From: Cystobasidium ongulense
Lineage: Eukaryota > Basidiomycota > Cystobasidiomycetes > Cystobasidiales > Cystobasidiaceae
Reading direction: 5' to 3'
Assembly (NCBI GenBank): GCA_022835595.1
Contig: BQUP01000005.1
Coordinates: 930,001-994,000, forward strand
Length of the DNA stretch: 64,000 bases
Shown: positions 47,200 to 58,958 of the stretch, piece by piece
How the letters are laid out: every line of letters starts with the position of its first letter
Numbering within the stretch: the first letter of the stretch is position 1
Translations under genes and position numbers: made by a program
The notes under the pieces: model-generated
Seen by the model: the letters and a program-made list of their open reading frames with translations, nothing else
What the model was told of the DNA's origin: nothing
Database searches by the model: none

Positions 47200-48466
47200 C
47201 TATCTATTCCTCGTACCACCAAATCCAGAACTAGTTCTCATACCGCCTAGACCAGTAGTTCCGCTACCCCCTTCACCTCTATCGTAGTTATCTCTCGCTG
47301 CGAATGGACTTCCTCCTCTGGCAAAGCCCGCTTGAGGCTGCATGAAAGGTGGAGCAGTAGCGTATCTCTGTTGTTGAGGTTCTCTCCCTCGATTTCTCCC
47401 TAACAGGCTGTTGATTCCTATTTCTGCTATTGTTGATCCTACGCCCATCGTGGCTCCTCTTCGTAAATCACGACCCACATCTGCCCACATCGAGGATGAA
47501 GTGCCGGCTGTGGTGTCGTCTTTAGCCGAGTACGGAGGTGGTACATCTCCTGGTCTGCCGCTTCCTCCACTTGGTCCTCCAGGCCCTCCACCTCCACCTC
47601 CAGGTCCCCAGCCTCCTAAACCTCCAAACCAAGGACGTCCAGGTGGACCACCTGGAGGATTTCCTGGTCTCGTCGAACCAGAAGTAAGAGGCATGTTCCG
47701 CGAAAAGTAGGAAAGTAACGGCCGAATTAAGATGACGTAGAGGACGTAGAATAGGAGAGCGAGTGTTAGAAGATTGAAAAAGTTGCTGAAGAATTTGCTG
47801 GCTGTACGAAATAGAACAAGTAAGACCAATTTTTTTTCCCCCTCCTTACCTTAGACCTGAGCTTACTGAATTGAGATGCATAACCTTTAGACGAAGAGCG
47901 CGTTCCGGCGTAATTCTCGCTCTCTAGACTTGGATCCACTCTGACTAGGTTATATGTCAAACCACACGAGCCTGTCGAAGTAGCAGCACGTGTTAGTCTA
48001 TTCAGTGCGGGTAGTATCGCCACTAACCTTTTAGAATGAAAGGATCGTCTGAATAGTCGTAGCCTTCACAAGACACCTCAACGCGTCCGAAACGACTTGA
48101 ATAGAGTACAAGTCAGCTTTATCTATCCTCTATGGTGCTCTGTTGAAAGCTTACATGCTTGATGGCAGCTCGGCTTGACATTCTATGGGAGATTAAATTG
48201 ACACGTCAGCAAGAGTTGCTATCTTTTCAAGGTGTTTGCCAAGTTGGAGAACTGGCATTGTACATACTCCACTCAACATCCGGTCCGTTACGACCAACAG
48301 CGGTACACTGTACGACGTCAGGCTGATAGAGCTTGCATGGTTTCCCTACGCATTCGAGCTGTGGAACTGGACTTGATCGTCTTGCAGCTGTCATTTCGCC
48401 ATTGTGAAAGGTCAGGGTGTTTAATGTGTCCATGCGGACTCTGGAGGAGCGTGTTCCATATGCCAT
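47200..48466 (-). CDS. SARAF: Store-operated calcium entry-associated regulatory factor (SARAF/TMEM66 family)
   Basis: SARAF is an ER membrane protein that slows store-operated calcium entry in animals; fungal members are less studied. Exons (minus) from the first in-frame ATG: 48466-48268, 48182-48155 (28 nt), 48095-48028, 47971-47857 and 47797-47200, 335 residues. The luminal Cys-rich domain is clear: ARRSSPVPQLECVGKPC, YQPDVVQC, GRVEVSCEGYDYSDDPFILK and GSCGLTYNLVRV. One transmembrane segment follows (LLTLALLFYVLYVILIRPLL), then a Gly/Pro-rich cytosolic tail. The expected signal peptide is missing from this start. The frame stays open upstream without an ATG to about 48625, so a short upstream exon probably supplies it. 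The 3' acceptor of the last intron is chosen by frame. Confidence 0.88.
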
Positions 48467-49058
48467 GGTGGCCTTTTGAGTGGAGATTGATGCGAGTGAC
48501 CTAGAGACTCGTGGTGAGAAGAGAGAGCAATCCGAGCTTGAAAGAGACGACGTGTTCAGTGGTGCAAGTCGATCACTTTTCTCGACAAGCTTGTTGCGCC
48601 AACGCCAGCGACGTTTTCAAGGAGGGAGCTACAAAAGGTCGTAGTCGTCTCCCTACGCTTGGTGCCTGTCGCCTTTGCATTGAAGATGCTCAAAGCTGCG
48701 GTGTCTGGGTCCTCAAGCTCTCGAGCATGTTCGATGCACGTGACTGGGCTGCATTCAGCTGTTCCACCAGAGCCCTACGATAGCTGTGTAGACAGGCAGA
48801 AAGACACACCACGCTGGATGCAGGATAGCTACATAGAAATCAGTCGAATAATAGCCCTGCTTTCTGTCTTTCCGTCGTGGTCACCACTTCCATCTCATGA
48901 CGCGGTGTGTTCTTGGATGGATTGTCTCTTTCTTGGTCTGCAAGCTGTCGACTGTGAGCCCTACCGTCCATCCGTCCACTCGAGCATGGCGTTGGTATTA
49001 TACGATACATAAGATCCATACAGACTAGCTTCGCCGGGCGCAGCAGTCCAAGCCTACA
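48467..49058. other. Divergent intergenic region (SARAF/MON2)
   Basis: About 590 nt between the first SARAF ATG and the MON2 start. Part is probably the missing first exon of SARAF. It should hold both promoters. Confidence 0.4.
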
Positions 49059-52000
49059 ATGTCGAGTCTGCCGTTTCTCACGTCCGAGCTGCAGGCACTG
49101 TCGAAAGAGGCCGGCAGGAAGCATGCAGATGTGAAAGAGGTGTGTCGCCTCAACACAGGTGCATCGTCCGACCAAGCTTATCCCTCTGTGACGTTCCCAA
49201 TAGGCCGCCGACAAGGCGCTAGCACTCCTCAAGTCGTCGCCAGAGAGTGCGCTCTCGGACCTGCATGAGGGTGAGCAGCCTTCTTGACCTCGCAGGTGAC
49301 GAGTAGTACGCGATCTTACTCTTCTATGCCGCTCAGAATCAAGTGCTGGCTCTGGCAAGCATCCCGTCCTGCTCGCGCCCATCGTGCTAGGCTGCAGTAC
49401 CAAGAACCCAAAGGTGACCAGCATCGCAGTGAGCGGGCTACAGCGACTGGCTGGCGTACGCGGAGCAATCACAAAGGTGAGAGAACAGTTCGGTATGCGT
49501 CTGGCAATCGCACTGAACTGGTGTTGGGCCTCTGCTCTTCATATCATGACAGGCGACTGTCCCTACCATTCTTACAACCCTTCGATCAGTTCTCTCGCAA
49601 GGCGTCGAGATACAGCTCAAGATACTTCAGACCCTGGTGTCACTGCTTACGAATTGCAAAGACATTCACGATGATCTCCTTGCAGAGGTGAGCCTTGGTC
49701 TGTGCACGCTATTGTTGCGTCACAGCTTACGGGTTTCGATACTGATCAACTGCACGCGACCACTTAATATCGTTATGACAGACCTTACTCATTTCATTCA
49801 AGCTGCTCGAATCCAAGATTGGAGTTGTTTCTTCGACCGCCGCTGCAACACTCCGACAGCTCGTCATGTTCGTTTTCGAGAATGTAGATGCTGAGGATAA
49901 GGCAGCACTCAAAGCCAAGGATGATCCATCCGCACCCGGTAAGCGAGAGTTACTTGACTACACCGAGCGTCTTCGAAACCCAACTAAATACGCTTCTGCC
50001 ATCTTCGCTGATAGCCCCTGTTCCCACCGACTACTCAGTGTCTATACCCGCTTCCTCACCCTCTTCGGAGGGTACCCCAAGCGAACCTTCCTACCTCCTT
50101 CCGGCCGCGCGAGACGCCTATCTCGTCTTTGATGATATTTGTCTTCTCGTCAATGGTGAACAGCCTTCGTTTCTGAAACTACAGAATTTGCCAAGAACGT
50201 TTGGCCTGGAGCTTATCGAAAGTGTCCTTTCAGACTTCTCAGCCGTATTCATTTCGGTAAGCAATCTACTTAACTCAATCCACGTGTTATTGCACTAACT
50301 CGTAAGTTCGTACTCTAGCATCCTGAATTGCTTCACCTTTTGCGCACTCTGCTCGCCCCGCTACTCATTCGTGCTCTGGCCGAGAAACCTTCATTTAGTA
50401 CTACGCTGCGCCTCATGCGCGTGATGTATCTCCTGCTCAAAAAGTTCAACGATCATCTCGTGATGGAGTCAGAGATCTTCCTATGCATGTTCATTAAGAT
50501 CGTTGCGCCCGGAGAAACGGAAGGAAGTGGTGGACATCCTCTGAGCTCAAGCATGCTTCCAACTCTTTCGAAAGATGGAAAGATTGGAGCTGGCCACACT
50601 GTCGGCAGTGGATCCAGTCCCCCTTGGATGCGCGTCCTGGCTTTGGAAATCCTTCGCGGCCTTTGTGGCGATTTTGAACTGCTTAGCAAGATTTGGTCTC
50701 GGTATGACGCACCTCACGAACAAATGAAGTCCACGTCGGCTTCAGTCGACAACTTATCACCTATCCAGTCGCAAGGCCAATCCAGTAAAGTTCCTGTGTT
50801 CACAAGCATGATCACAGCCCTGAACAAATTGGCGACAGAGAAGCCTGTTCTATTAGGACAGGGTACCGCTGCCATATCAGGCGTGGTCGCCGACCCACAC
50901 ACTGGCGAATACACAGTCAGCGGCGTAGTCGACGGGATTGTCGGTATGGCCCACCAAGCTGCCACTAGTGTAGGCGTATCAGGCCTCTCGCAAGGCGGTC
51001 TAGCTTTGGCTACCGCGACTGTCAAGTTGCAGTGTATTGACCAGCTGGACAAATCAGACGCTCCAGCCATACCCGAGACCTACCTTTTCCTTTTGGCGCT
51101 GCAGTGCCTCAACGCAATCGGCGAGGGCTTCGCAGCGCATACACTTCCCATATATTCGGCATTAATGAATCGTCGGCCCAAGAAGGGCGATGAACCTCTA
51201 CCGGCTCCCCCCGCCATCGTCTTCGAGGATCTAAAACCAGATAACACATATGAGGCTCTAAAAGCTGCTCATGACATGGCGGATGCAGCCTGGCCTGCTC
51301 TTCTAGCTTCACTTTCTTTCTATCTCACCACAAACCTCGATGACGACCTCTTCACATATACTCTGTCATCCTTTCAACAGTTCAGCACTACATGTGGCGT
51401 ATTGAACTTGAAGACTCCAAGGGATGCGTTCCTTATCAGCTTGTGCAAGTTCGCCGTACCTCCTCCAATCATCACAAGTCTGGCTTCAACAGAGTCCACC
51501 GCATCGAACCCGTCCCGACCCCAACTCAATTCTGTCCTTTCCGCCGGTGCAGATGCTCTGGGTCTATCAATGCAACATCATCAGCCCATGACTTTGTCGA
51601 CGCGCAACTTGCTGTGCCTGGAATCTCTCATTCATGTGGCCCAGACCTTGGCTGGCAGCCTTGAAAAGACTTGGTTCTATGTATTCGAAGGTAGGCTGAG
51701 GCTCTGGTAGTCTGAACGACAATACTGTGTCCTTATCTTCAATTTCTTTTGCTTGTTTGGGCAGCCCTACAAAACGCGGATCTGGTAGTCAGAACGGAAG
51801 CCGGTCGGCGCCAAAAGAAACGTTCACATCCAACAAATACAGCTGGACCGTCAACGCCATCCAAACATGCCTCAGCATCGCATTCCTCAGGATCTGGCGG
51901 CACAGCAGCCACCACTTCCCCTTCTGTGCGATATCTGCCATCGGATCAGGAAGAGCAGGCAGCACAGGCTCGCGCACTTCGATTATTCGAGGCATCCAAA

Positions 52001-55000
52001 TTACTAGATGACGATGCCTTCCGGTGGTTTGTTGTCGCTTTGTGTCGCCTCAATGCAGAGATGATTGGCATCCCCACCTCCGAACTCGGCCAGCTCAGTG
52101 CGCCAGAAGCTGATGTTGACCATCGAACGGATCTGGATTACTCCGAGGAGAGCACAAGTACCCCTAAACAACCCAAACGAACGGGCATCAACGTTATCAG
52201 AACGCTGGTGAGTCACACAATGCCCGTAACATAGGCTTTTGTACTGAAAGTAAGCTCTCTCACCAGCGTCCCGGCGAGAAATCGTATGCTGTGACCAAAT
52301 TAGGCGATGTTTCGATAATGAACATGTCACGTCTGACGACTCGCACATCGGAAGTTGGATGGGACGTGATTATCGGACATCTCCTGCTCGTTCAGCACTG
52401 GCATACCGCTCCAGCAAATGTGAGGCTGCAAGCAGCGGAGGTATTTGACAAAATCGTTAGCGCAGCACCGAAAGAGTCCGCTGGTGCCTCGGAAGACCAG
52501 CAGAAGCACACTCAAGACCAGGTTTTTCAAGCTCTGATGCGACAAGCAGAGCCGCAGGACCGATCACAGATTTCTACCGATGTCGAAATAAGACAAGCTG
52601 CTCTAGATACGCTGTACAAGGTATTGGAAAGTCAGGGACATGCTCTTGTTTGTGGCTGGAAGACTATTTTCAGTATTCTCCAAACCGCTTGTCCGTCTGG
52701 CAAGCCTCAAACGAGGACGACAAGCTCATCGTCAGAAACATCTGTAGCGACAGCTGCAAAAACTTCACAGCTTGTTAGGGTGGCGTTTCCTTCGCTCCAG
52801 CTCATATGCAGCGACTTTTTGGCAGCCCTGTCTGTAGAAGAGTCCGGACAGTGTATAGTCACTTTAACTTCCTTTGGGCGACAAGTCGAAGACGTCAATG
52901 TTGCGTTGACAGTGAGTCCTGGCCATTTAGGAAGTAGCTCGACTCGTCACTGACTTTGCCTCGTCTAAACAGGCTGGCAATTTGCTATGGCAAGTTTCCG
53001 ACCATTTCCAAGCGGCTAGGCGACAATCGAAGGATGCGGATGCGTACCTCAAGCTCTGGATGGATCTACTGCACAGCTTGCTCGAACTTTGCAACGATCG
53101 TCGCTCGGAAGCTCGAGACGGAGCGATACAGATCCTCTGGCGCAGCATCGAGCTATATGGAGCAACGCTAGACGAACAGTCTTGGGAAGAGTGCCTATCA
53201 GGGGTGATTTTCCCTCTCTTTAAATCTTTAAACGAAGGCCTTGCCACCATCGAGCAAGACACTCTTCCAGACAACGTCGAGAGAACCGCTTTAGGCGTTC
53301 CTCTTCCCTACAAACAGCTGGACGATTCGAAAATCCTTGCTATAACGTCGGCTGGGTCAGTTTTTTCGAATGAACTACCAAGCGAAATCGCCAAGCTTTC
53401 GTCATTTGAACTAGTTTGTCAGACTTATATTGGATATATGAAGGAAAGCTTCCTGCAGGACAGACCTGCAGTCGCAACAGCAGCGGCAAGGGCGTTAGAA
53501 AAGGTCTGCCAAATACAATGGGAGGAAAACAAACAGGCCCAGGGTAGCTTTCTGGCATCCAGTATGTGGAATGCTTGGTTAGAGATAGGACAAGACATCA
53601 AAGGTAAACCTTCACACGGGCTGACCCAACAAAATCTCGAGTGTTTTGCCAAAATTATGGCCATTGTGCAAGAGCGCGGCTCTATAGCCCTCGATGACGG
53701 TCGTGTCATAGAACTTTTAGGCGTCCTCAAAACCATTCTAACTTACGCCTACAGTCCTGACTATCGGCCGGATCAAGACGTCATGCCTGCAGTACAGACT
53801 GTGGTGATTAGCATTATAGATCATATTGAACTGGCATCAAGCGTTATCGCGTCAGCTGTTCTACAGGATCTGGCAGAGTATATGGCTTTAGCTTACACAA
53901 CGGCCTCGGAAGTTGTCAAATCGCCGACGCTGTCTGAACCACCTCGCCTCAACCAGAAGGTAACCTATATAGCACTTTCGAAAAGTTGCACAGGTAGGAT
54001 AGTGGATATCTACCAGCGATTCAAGCGAGAGCCTGCTATATACCAGTCGGCTGTTGAGAGCGTCCTTTCGGTGGGTAATTCGCAACTCAGTTGCCGAAGG
54101 CAAGCTGACTTTCCAATTGCTTAGGCATATGCTATTCCGCTAAGGCTCAAGTACGAATGTCCCCTACCATCAAAATTTGGGGACGACCCGCCTCTATGGA
54201 AGACGGCTACCTTACATTTCCTGCAGCTTGCCAGAAGTATCGTACACACTCTTGACGATCTAGCCAACAGTGGGTCAAGCCAAGATGTCCTCGCAAAGGC
54301 GGCGCTAACGGTTTTGTAGATGTAGGAGACGATGTCGTTGCCAAAGTATGGAGACACGTAGTGGCGTGTTTTAAAGCCATACTGCAAGCAGATTGGTACG
54401 TCCTACGCTAATTGTAGATGCAAATCGCTCATCAATCTTTTCGTCAGCCGATCTGTTATGAATATGTCTCTTGAGGATCAACGCGGAGAGGAAGATTTTG
54501 ATCTTGCGGTAATAGGTATGTAGATATCGACTGTCGGTCGAAATGATGCATCTTAATGGCTAATTTCCTACACAGTCACGTTGGAAACGGACATACTGCC
54601 TAGTTTGGGCAATCAGCGTGTTCCGACCGATGCTATCATATCATTGGTGCAGGCCTTACATGACAGTTCGTCCCTGCATAGTCATACTGTTGGCGTGACT
54701 CCAGACACCGCTTTGCTGTCGCCAAGCTTGTCGGATGTAAGCGCTAGGGAGAGTGTGAATGCGAGGTCACCTGCAATCGGCAAGGGCTTTGGCAAGAACA
54801 TGACTTTCGATAGTCAGGATACAGCACTTAATGGGACAACAATGGACGATTATGAGCTACCTAGGGAGAGGTTTGCTTATTGGTGCCTTGACTTGCTCTT
54901 CCTTATATGCAATCAGGTTCCGGCAAGTAAGTCTGATGGGTGCATGTGAATGGCATAGAGAAGCCCGCAGGTGGAAATGAGGTGGCTGACTGCTTGTACT

Positions 55001-55748
55001 TCACAGCATCCGCCGAAGATCGCAAAAGACTGGCAGTCCTGACACTGCCTCTTCTCATGGGCCGTTGTTCAACTGTTCTGCGCAAGTACTTAGCCGACTC
55101 GGCTGTGCGAGGCAAGGTGCCGTTTCGAAGGTATGTGGGGTAAAGTGAAAGGGCGTCTGAGTAAGGTGTCTGACTACACGATTTTCTATTTCCAGAGTTC
55201 GGGAGGAAGAATTGGCCTACGTACTATACCGTTTGAGCAAGCTGGAGCTGTATGAGGGCGTCTTCGAAGCTGCTTTGACTGCGAATGAGGATCCAGTCGA
55301 GCTTCTGAAGGGGATTGAGAGCGGCACCAGTAAGCATATGTATTAGCCTGCAATATTTTGCCGCGGTGTCGCTGATATTGAGTTCGCGATGACCGTCTCA
55401 GGGCCTCTTTCAGCTAGTCTATCAATCGCACAAGTATTGGCCTTGGCAGCCAGACGGTCGTCCTTGGCGCACCTTTACGAACTGTACCCTCAACTTTTAG
55501 CGCTCGTGGCGTTGCCTCGTGTCTCAAACAATGCAGCGCTACATACTGTGCCGTACCCTTCCCTCAACTTCTCTTCTCCTGTCCTTCAAAACCATGGCGG
55601 AACACTGCGGAATGGTAGCTGCTCTGCACAGTCTAAAATCAGCCCGACATCTAGCGCACACTTGCTGTCAACGTCCCTGGACACCAAAGAATTGGCTAGA
55701 ACGTGTCTGCAAATTGCCGGACAAGGTTTCATCACAACATCAGGCTGA
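49059..55748 (+). CDS. MON2: Mon2-like Golgi/endosome trafficking protein
   Basis: Mon2 is a Sec7-related scaffold without a Sec7 domain that acts at the late Golgi/endosome with the flippase Neo1 and Dop1. Seventeen exons: 49059-49139, 49204-49270, 49337-49476, 49553-49687, 49803-49938, 50015-50256, 50319-51690, 51765-52207, 52267-52911, 52973-54070, 54125-54269, 54320-54395, 54448-54515, 54576-54926, 55007-55130, 55196-55329 and 55402-55748, about 1,867 residues. The N-terminal DCB region starts FLTSELQALSKEAGRKHADV. The HUS-type block is DAYLVFDDICLLVNGEQPSF, then TFGLELIESVLSD. Helical repeats fill the rest, for example PPWMRVLALEILRGLCGDFE, then SEVGWDVIIGHLLLVQHW. All phases agree across the 16 introns (49-115 nt). 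Confidence 0.93.
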
Positions 55749-56350
55749 AGCTGCTGTAATTGAATACACTGGCCGGCAATGCTTAGATAAAGTACGTCAG
55801 TGGTTGAGCTCGTTGTACGACGATTCGGAAATCCATCCAACGCAGACAAGTGATTTGATCAGATTCAGGCATACAACTAAATTGGTGAACCGTGTGGCCG
55901 TATAGCCATTGACGTTCTCTTATCGTGGTGACTGCTGACCTCGAGTTAGTCGTGGTACATTGGGACATGCGGCTGCTCCGGCGAGAGTGGCTTCCTGGGT
56001 CTCCTGAACAAGAGAAATTCAGGATATTGTCAGCATTCGAGTTTAGATGATGTAACCATGAATGCATATGCTGCTCCCTTATCTATACTTGCGGTCATGC
56101 AAGACTTTCAGTAGTTGACCTAGACCCAAAACCTCATTCTTCCACGAGACAACTGGTGTCGCATGCGACATTATATCATCAGCTGCATTCATTCTCGAAC
56201 TCGAACGAGCCACTTCGTCACTACCGCACTGGATGCCGAAGACCTGGAACAACACCAGGTCCGCCTTTCCGCAACCCAGGCCCAACACGCGTGCCGGGGT
56301 AAGGAGAAGTGTTCAGAGACTACAGCTCAATGAAAATTATATCTATTGGC
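55749..56350. other. Convergent 3' flanks (MON2 and small protein gene)
   Basis: About 600 nt between two convergent stop codons. No gene, RNA or repeat is seen. Confidence 0.4.
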
Positions 56351-56917
56351 CTAGATAATAACGAGTACTACGGTAAATGATCCAAGTAATCCAATCAACC
56401 AGCCTTTTTCGGTCCCAGCACGGCCGCCGCCGCCTGCTCCTCTCGAGATTGGACTGCTTCGCCGTGGACCCTCATACACTGGGTAATTCGAGTCGGTATA
56501 TATTGTGAAGATGCTGACGGTTCAAAGAGAAGTCCTGATTGGAGATTGTGCAAGTACGATTGAGCCAAGGTGAGACCAAGCCTCTTAACTAATCTATTGT
56601 AAAGGCATGAAAGCCACAGTATCATACAGGGTTGGGATGGGCGGTGCGTTGGGATAGTGCATGGTCGAGCCTCTTTGGAGAATGAATTCCGGGCACGTGC
56701 CTCCAGGTAGTTCTTGCCAATGGGCTGGGTGATGGTCGGGCTCTTTGCACGGTCGGCATTGCAACATCACTGGCTACACTGGTGAAGAAGTCTTGTGCGT
56801 GCACGAAGTTGTTACTGCCCTTACAGACTAAACAGGGGTGACAGGCTCGGGGAGTGTAGCATATCAGAAATTGGTTTTTTCCGATACGTACTGTCAAATC
56901 TGGAACGAACTCGCTTC
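56351..56917 (-). CDS. Small Cys-motif protein with C-terminal membrane tail, 5' end not resolved
   Basis: Not recognised. Three exons (minus) join in frame: 56917-56892 (5' end uncertain), 56773-56628 and 56513-56351. The middle exon has a striking, probably conserved block, VMLQCRPCKEPDHHPAHWQ followed by LPGGTCPEF, with a CxxC pair and several His. The last exon continues IFTIYTDSNYPVYEGPRRSS, then a Gly-rich run, and ends in a hydrophobic segment (LIGLLGSFTVVLVII), a tail anchor or GPI-type signal. A candidate first exon upstream (ATG near 57012, hydrophobic, signal-like) does not join cleanly. Introns of 114 and 118 nt have GT-AG ends. The evidence is frame continuity across splice sites only; no homologue is recalled. 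Confidence 0.45.
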
Positions 56918-58958
56918 CTGTCAGCGGCCGTAAGTACCCGGTAGTGCAATCAGAATTATCATAGATATAGGCAAATCAGATAACGGCGAAGAGCAGAGTC
57001 TGAGGAGCGTCATATCGCTCTAAATACAAGGTCCTAGGCCCGAGATGGTTTGTTAACAACGTCACTGGATGCCGAACACATAGCAGTCGAGGTGTTACAA
57101 GAGAAAGACGGCACCAGAAAGGTTAAATAGTATCTGTAAGCGGACTGCCGATTTCTCTTTCGAGGGCTCGAGCTAGGTTTGAATCTGCCATGATCTTTAT
57201 AAAGACACCGAAACCTTGGTAGCTACAAATACCTGCCAAGCTTTGGGTGGAAGCGGCCAAGGTGTCCTGCGGTAAACTAAACCCAGCAGTGGTTGTGTTA
57301 CCTGTTCTTCCCTTGCGACAAGCCGGTCGGGTATTCTTCGCGAATGCCGCTACCGGTACTCGAGTACGGTAGTGTAGTGCCTTGAAGTGGCATTGGTGAT
57401 AGTGTCGCCCTCATACGGTGACTAGGACCACAGTGATATCTTTCTGATGAGTCGCCGTACAGTAGTATCTTTCGACTTGATATCAGAGAATGTGTATATT
57501 TTTGCATTGAGGCACCGAGTTTCAAAGCTTGCACATGAATATAGGGGTTATATACGCCATTATCATTGCTGGCTGGAATGTCTAAGTTATATCAGATTGC
57601 TAGATTACCGTAGATACTTTACAGTGTTGAAGGACGCGCTATTTAGTATAAAAGAGGACCCTCGTCCTGTGTAAAAATGCAACTTCTTGATGAAGTACTT
57701 CCCTTCAGTTGCGCCCCTGCACCACCCCACGTCTGACAATCTGTTTTGAAAATCTCGCTCTGGATCTTCTGCCGCCCGGCCCAGCGGCAAAGCATGCGTG
57801 GGTACTCTTACCCACCAGGACCACCGCTAAACATTGCCCTCCCCGACTCGACTAGTCCAACACATGTTTATCCCTTTTCGCATGATAGGAGTCGTTTTTC
57901 CACTTTGAAATCCACGTCAACCCACAGAAAGAACAGATCTAGACAGGAAGGGTCGGTCGGGTTTAAAATAATATCATACAAGGCATCTAGGTGCCAACGG
58001 TAGCCTTTTGCACCCACTCGAATCCTTCAAACGAACTCAACAGGCAGATCCAGCACACACGTCGACCAAAGATATTAACGAGGTGAGCTATGTTTTTGGT
58101 AAGATATGCAATAGTGACAGGCCATTGAATTCTACGCCTTTCCACGAACGTGAACGATAGACGGTGGCTCGCGCACTTGGAAAGGCTCGTTCTAGACCTG
58201 GCTGGCGACCATATTGCAAAAGCGGACAACGACGGCAGCGCGGTCATACAAGCATAGTAAATTACAAGAAGCTTTCACAGTACCGTACACTTTCATTCCA
58301 CTGTGCGGTGCTATCTGTCAGTGGCACGTCATTGTGGTAGGCATCAGCACGACAAGGTGACTTGACAGGAGATACGGAGCAAGATCCGTCGAGGGACAAG
58401 CACATAGCTACCGGAGACACGACTCCTGATCCCAGCTGACGGGAGAACGGCTGACAGACAGAGACGGTGGAGTTGTAGGAAAGGGCACCGGTGAAAACAG
58501 AGCAGCACCGGTCGGTGTATCAACTTTATACCTTATAATCACACTGTAAGCCGTCAGTCAATCAAGGTAGTATCGGTAGGTGCCAAGTCTTTGTTTTGGA
58601 CGATACGGACGTGGTGGAAAGAGTATGCTGAATGCCGCCCATGTCACACCTACAGCATAGCATGTCTATTGCATGTCATCCTTGAAGGGAAGAGAGCGCA
58701 CCACCTTGGTTTCATCGTTGCACTTGCGGCAACCAAGAAAGCAAGTGTCGGCACTATCGCGTTCCCCCGGACAGTCTTCTTGCGGGGCCCCAGGGCGCTG
58801 TCATAATTAATCATCCGCGTGACAGGCAGCTGTCCGGCGCCGGTATCATCGGCAACTCGCAACCGACACATTTCCGCTGTCGACCGTTTATCGACAAGTC
58901 GCGACATTGACAGCAGGGTTGCATGCAGAGACGTCGCATAGGTTGATCGCACCTTCCA
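56918..58958. other. Long intergenic region upstream of the RUA1-like gene
   Basis: About 2 kb with no supported gene, among the longest gene-free stretches here. It should hold the promoter of the RUA1-like regulator. Short open frames on both strands lack features. No repeat shared with the rest of the window was found. Confidence 0.4.

Noticed and set aside
47200-47710. Pro/Gly-rich plus-strand frames near 47.0-47.7 kb
   Set aside because: They mirror the Gly/Pro-rich cytosolic tail of SARAF on the other strand.
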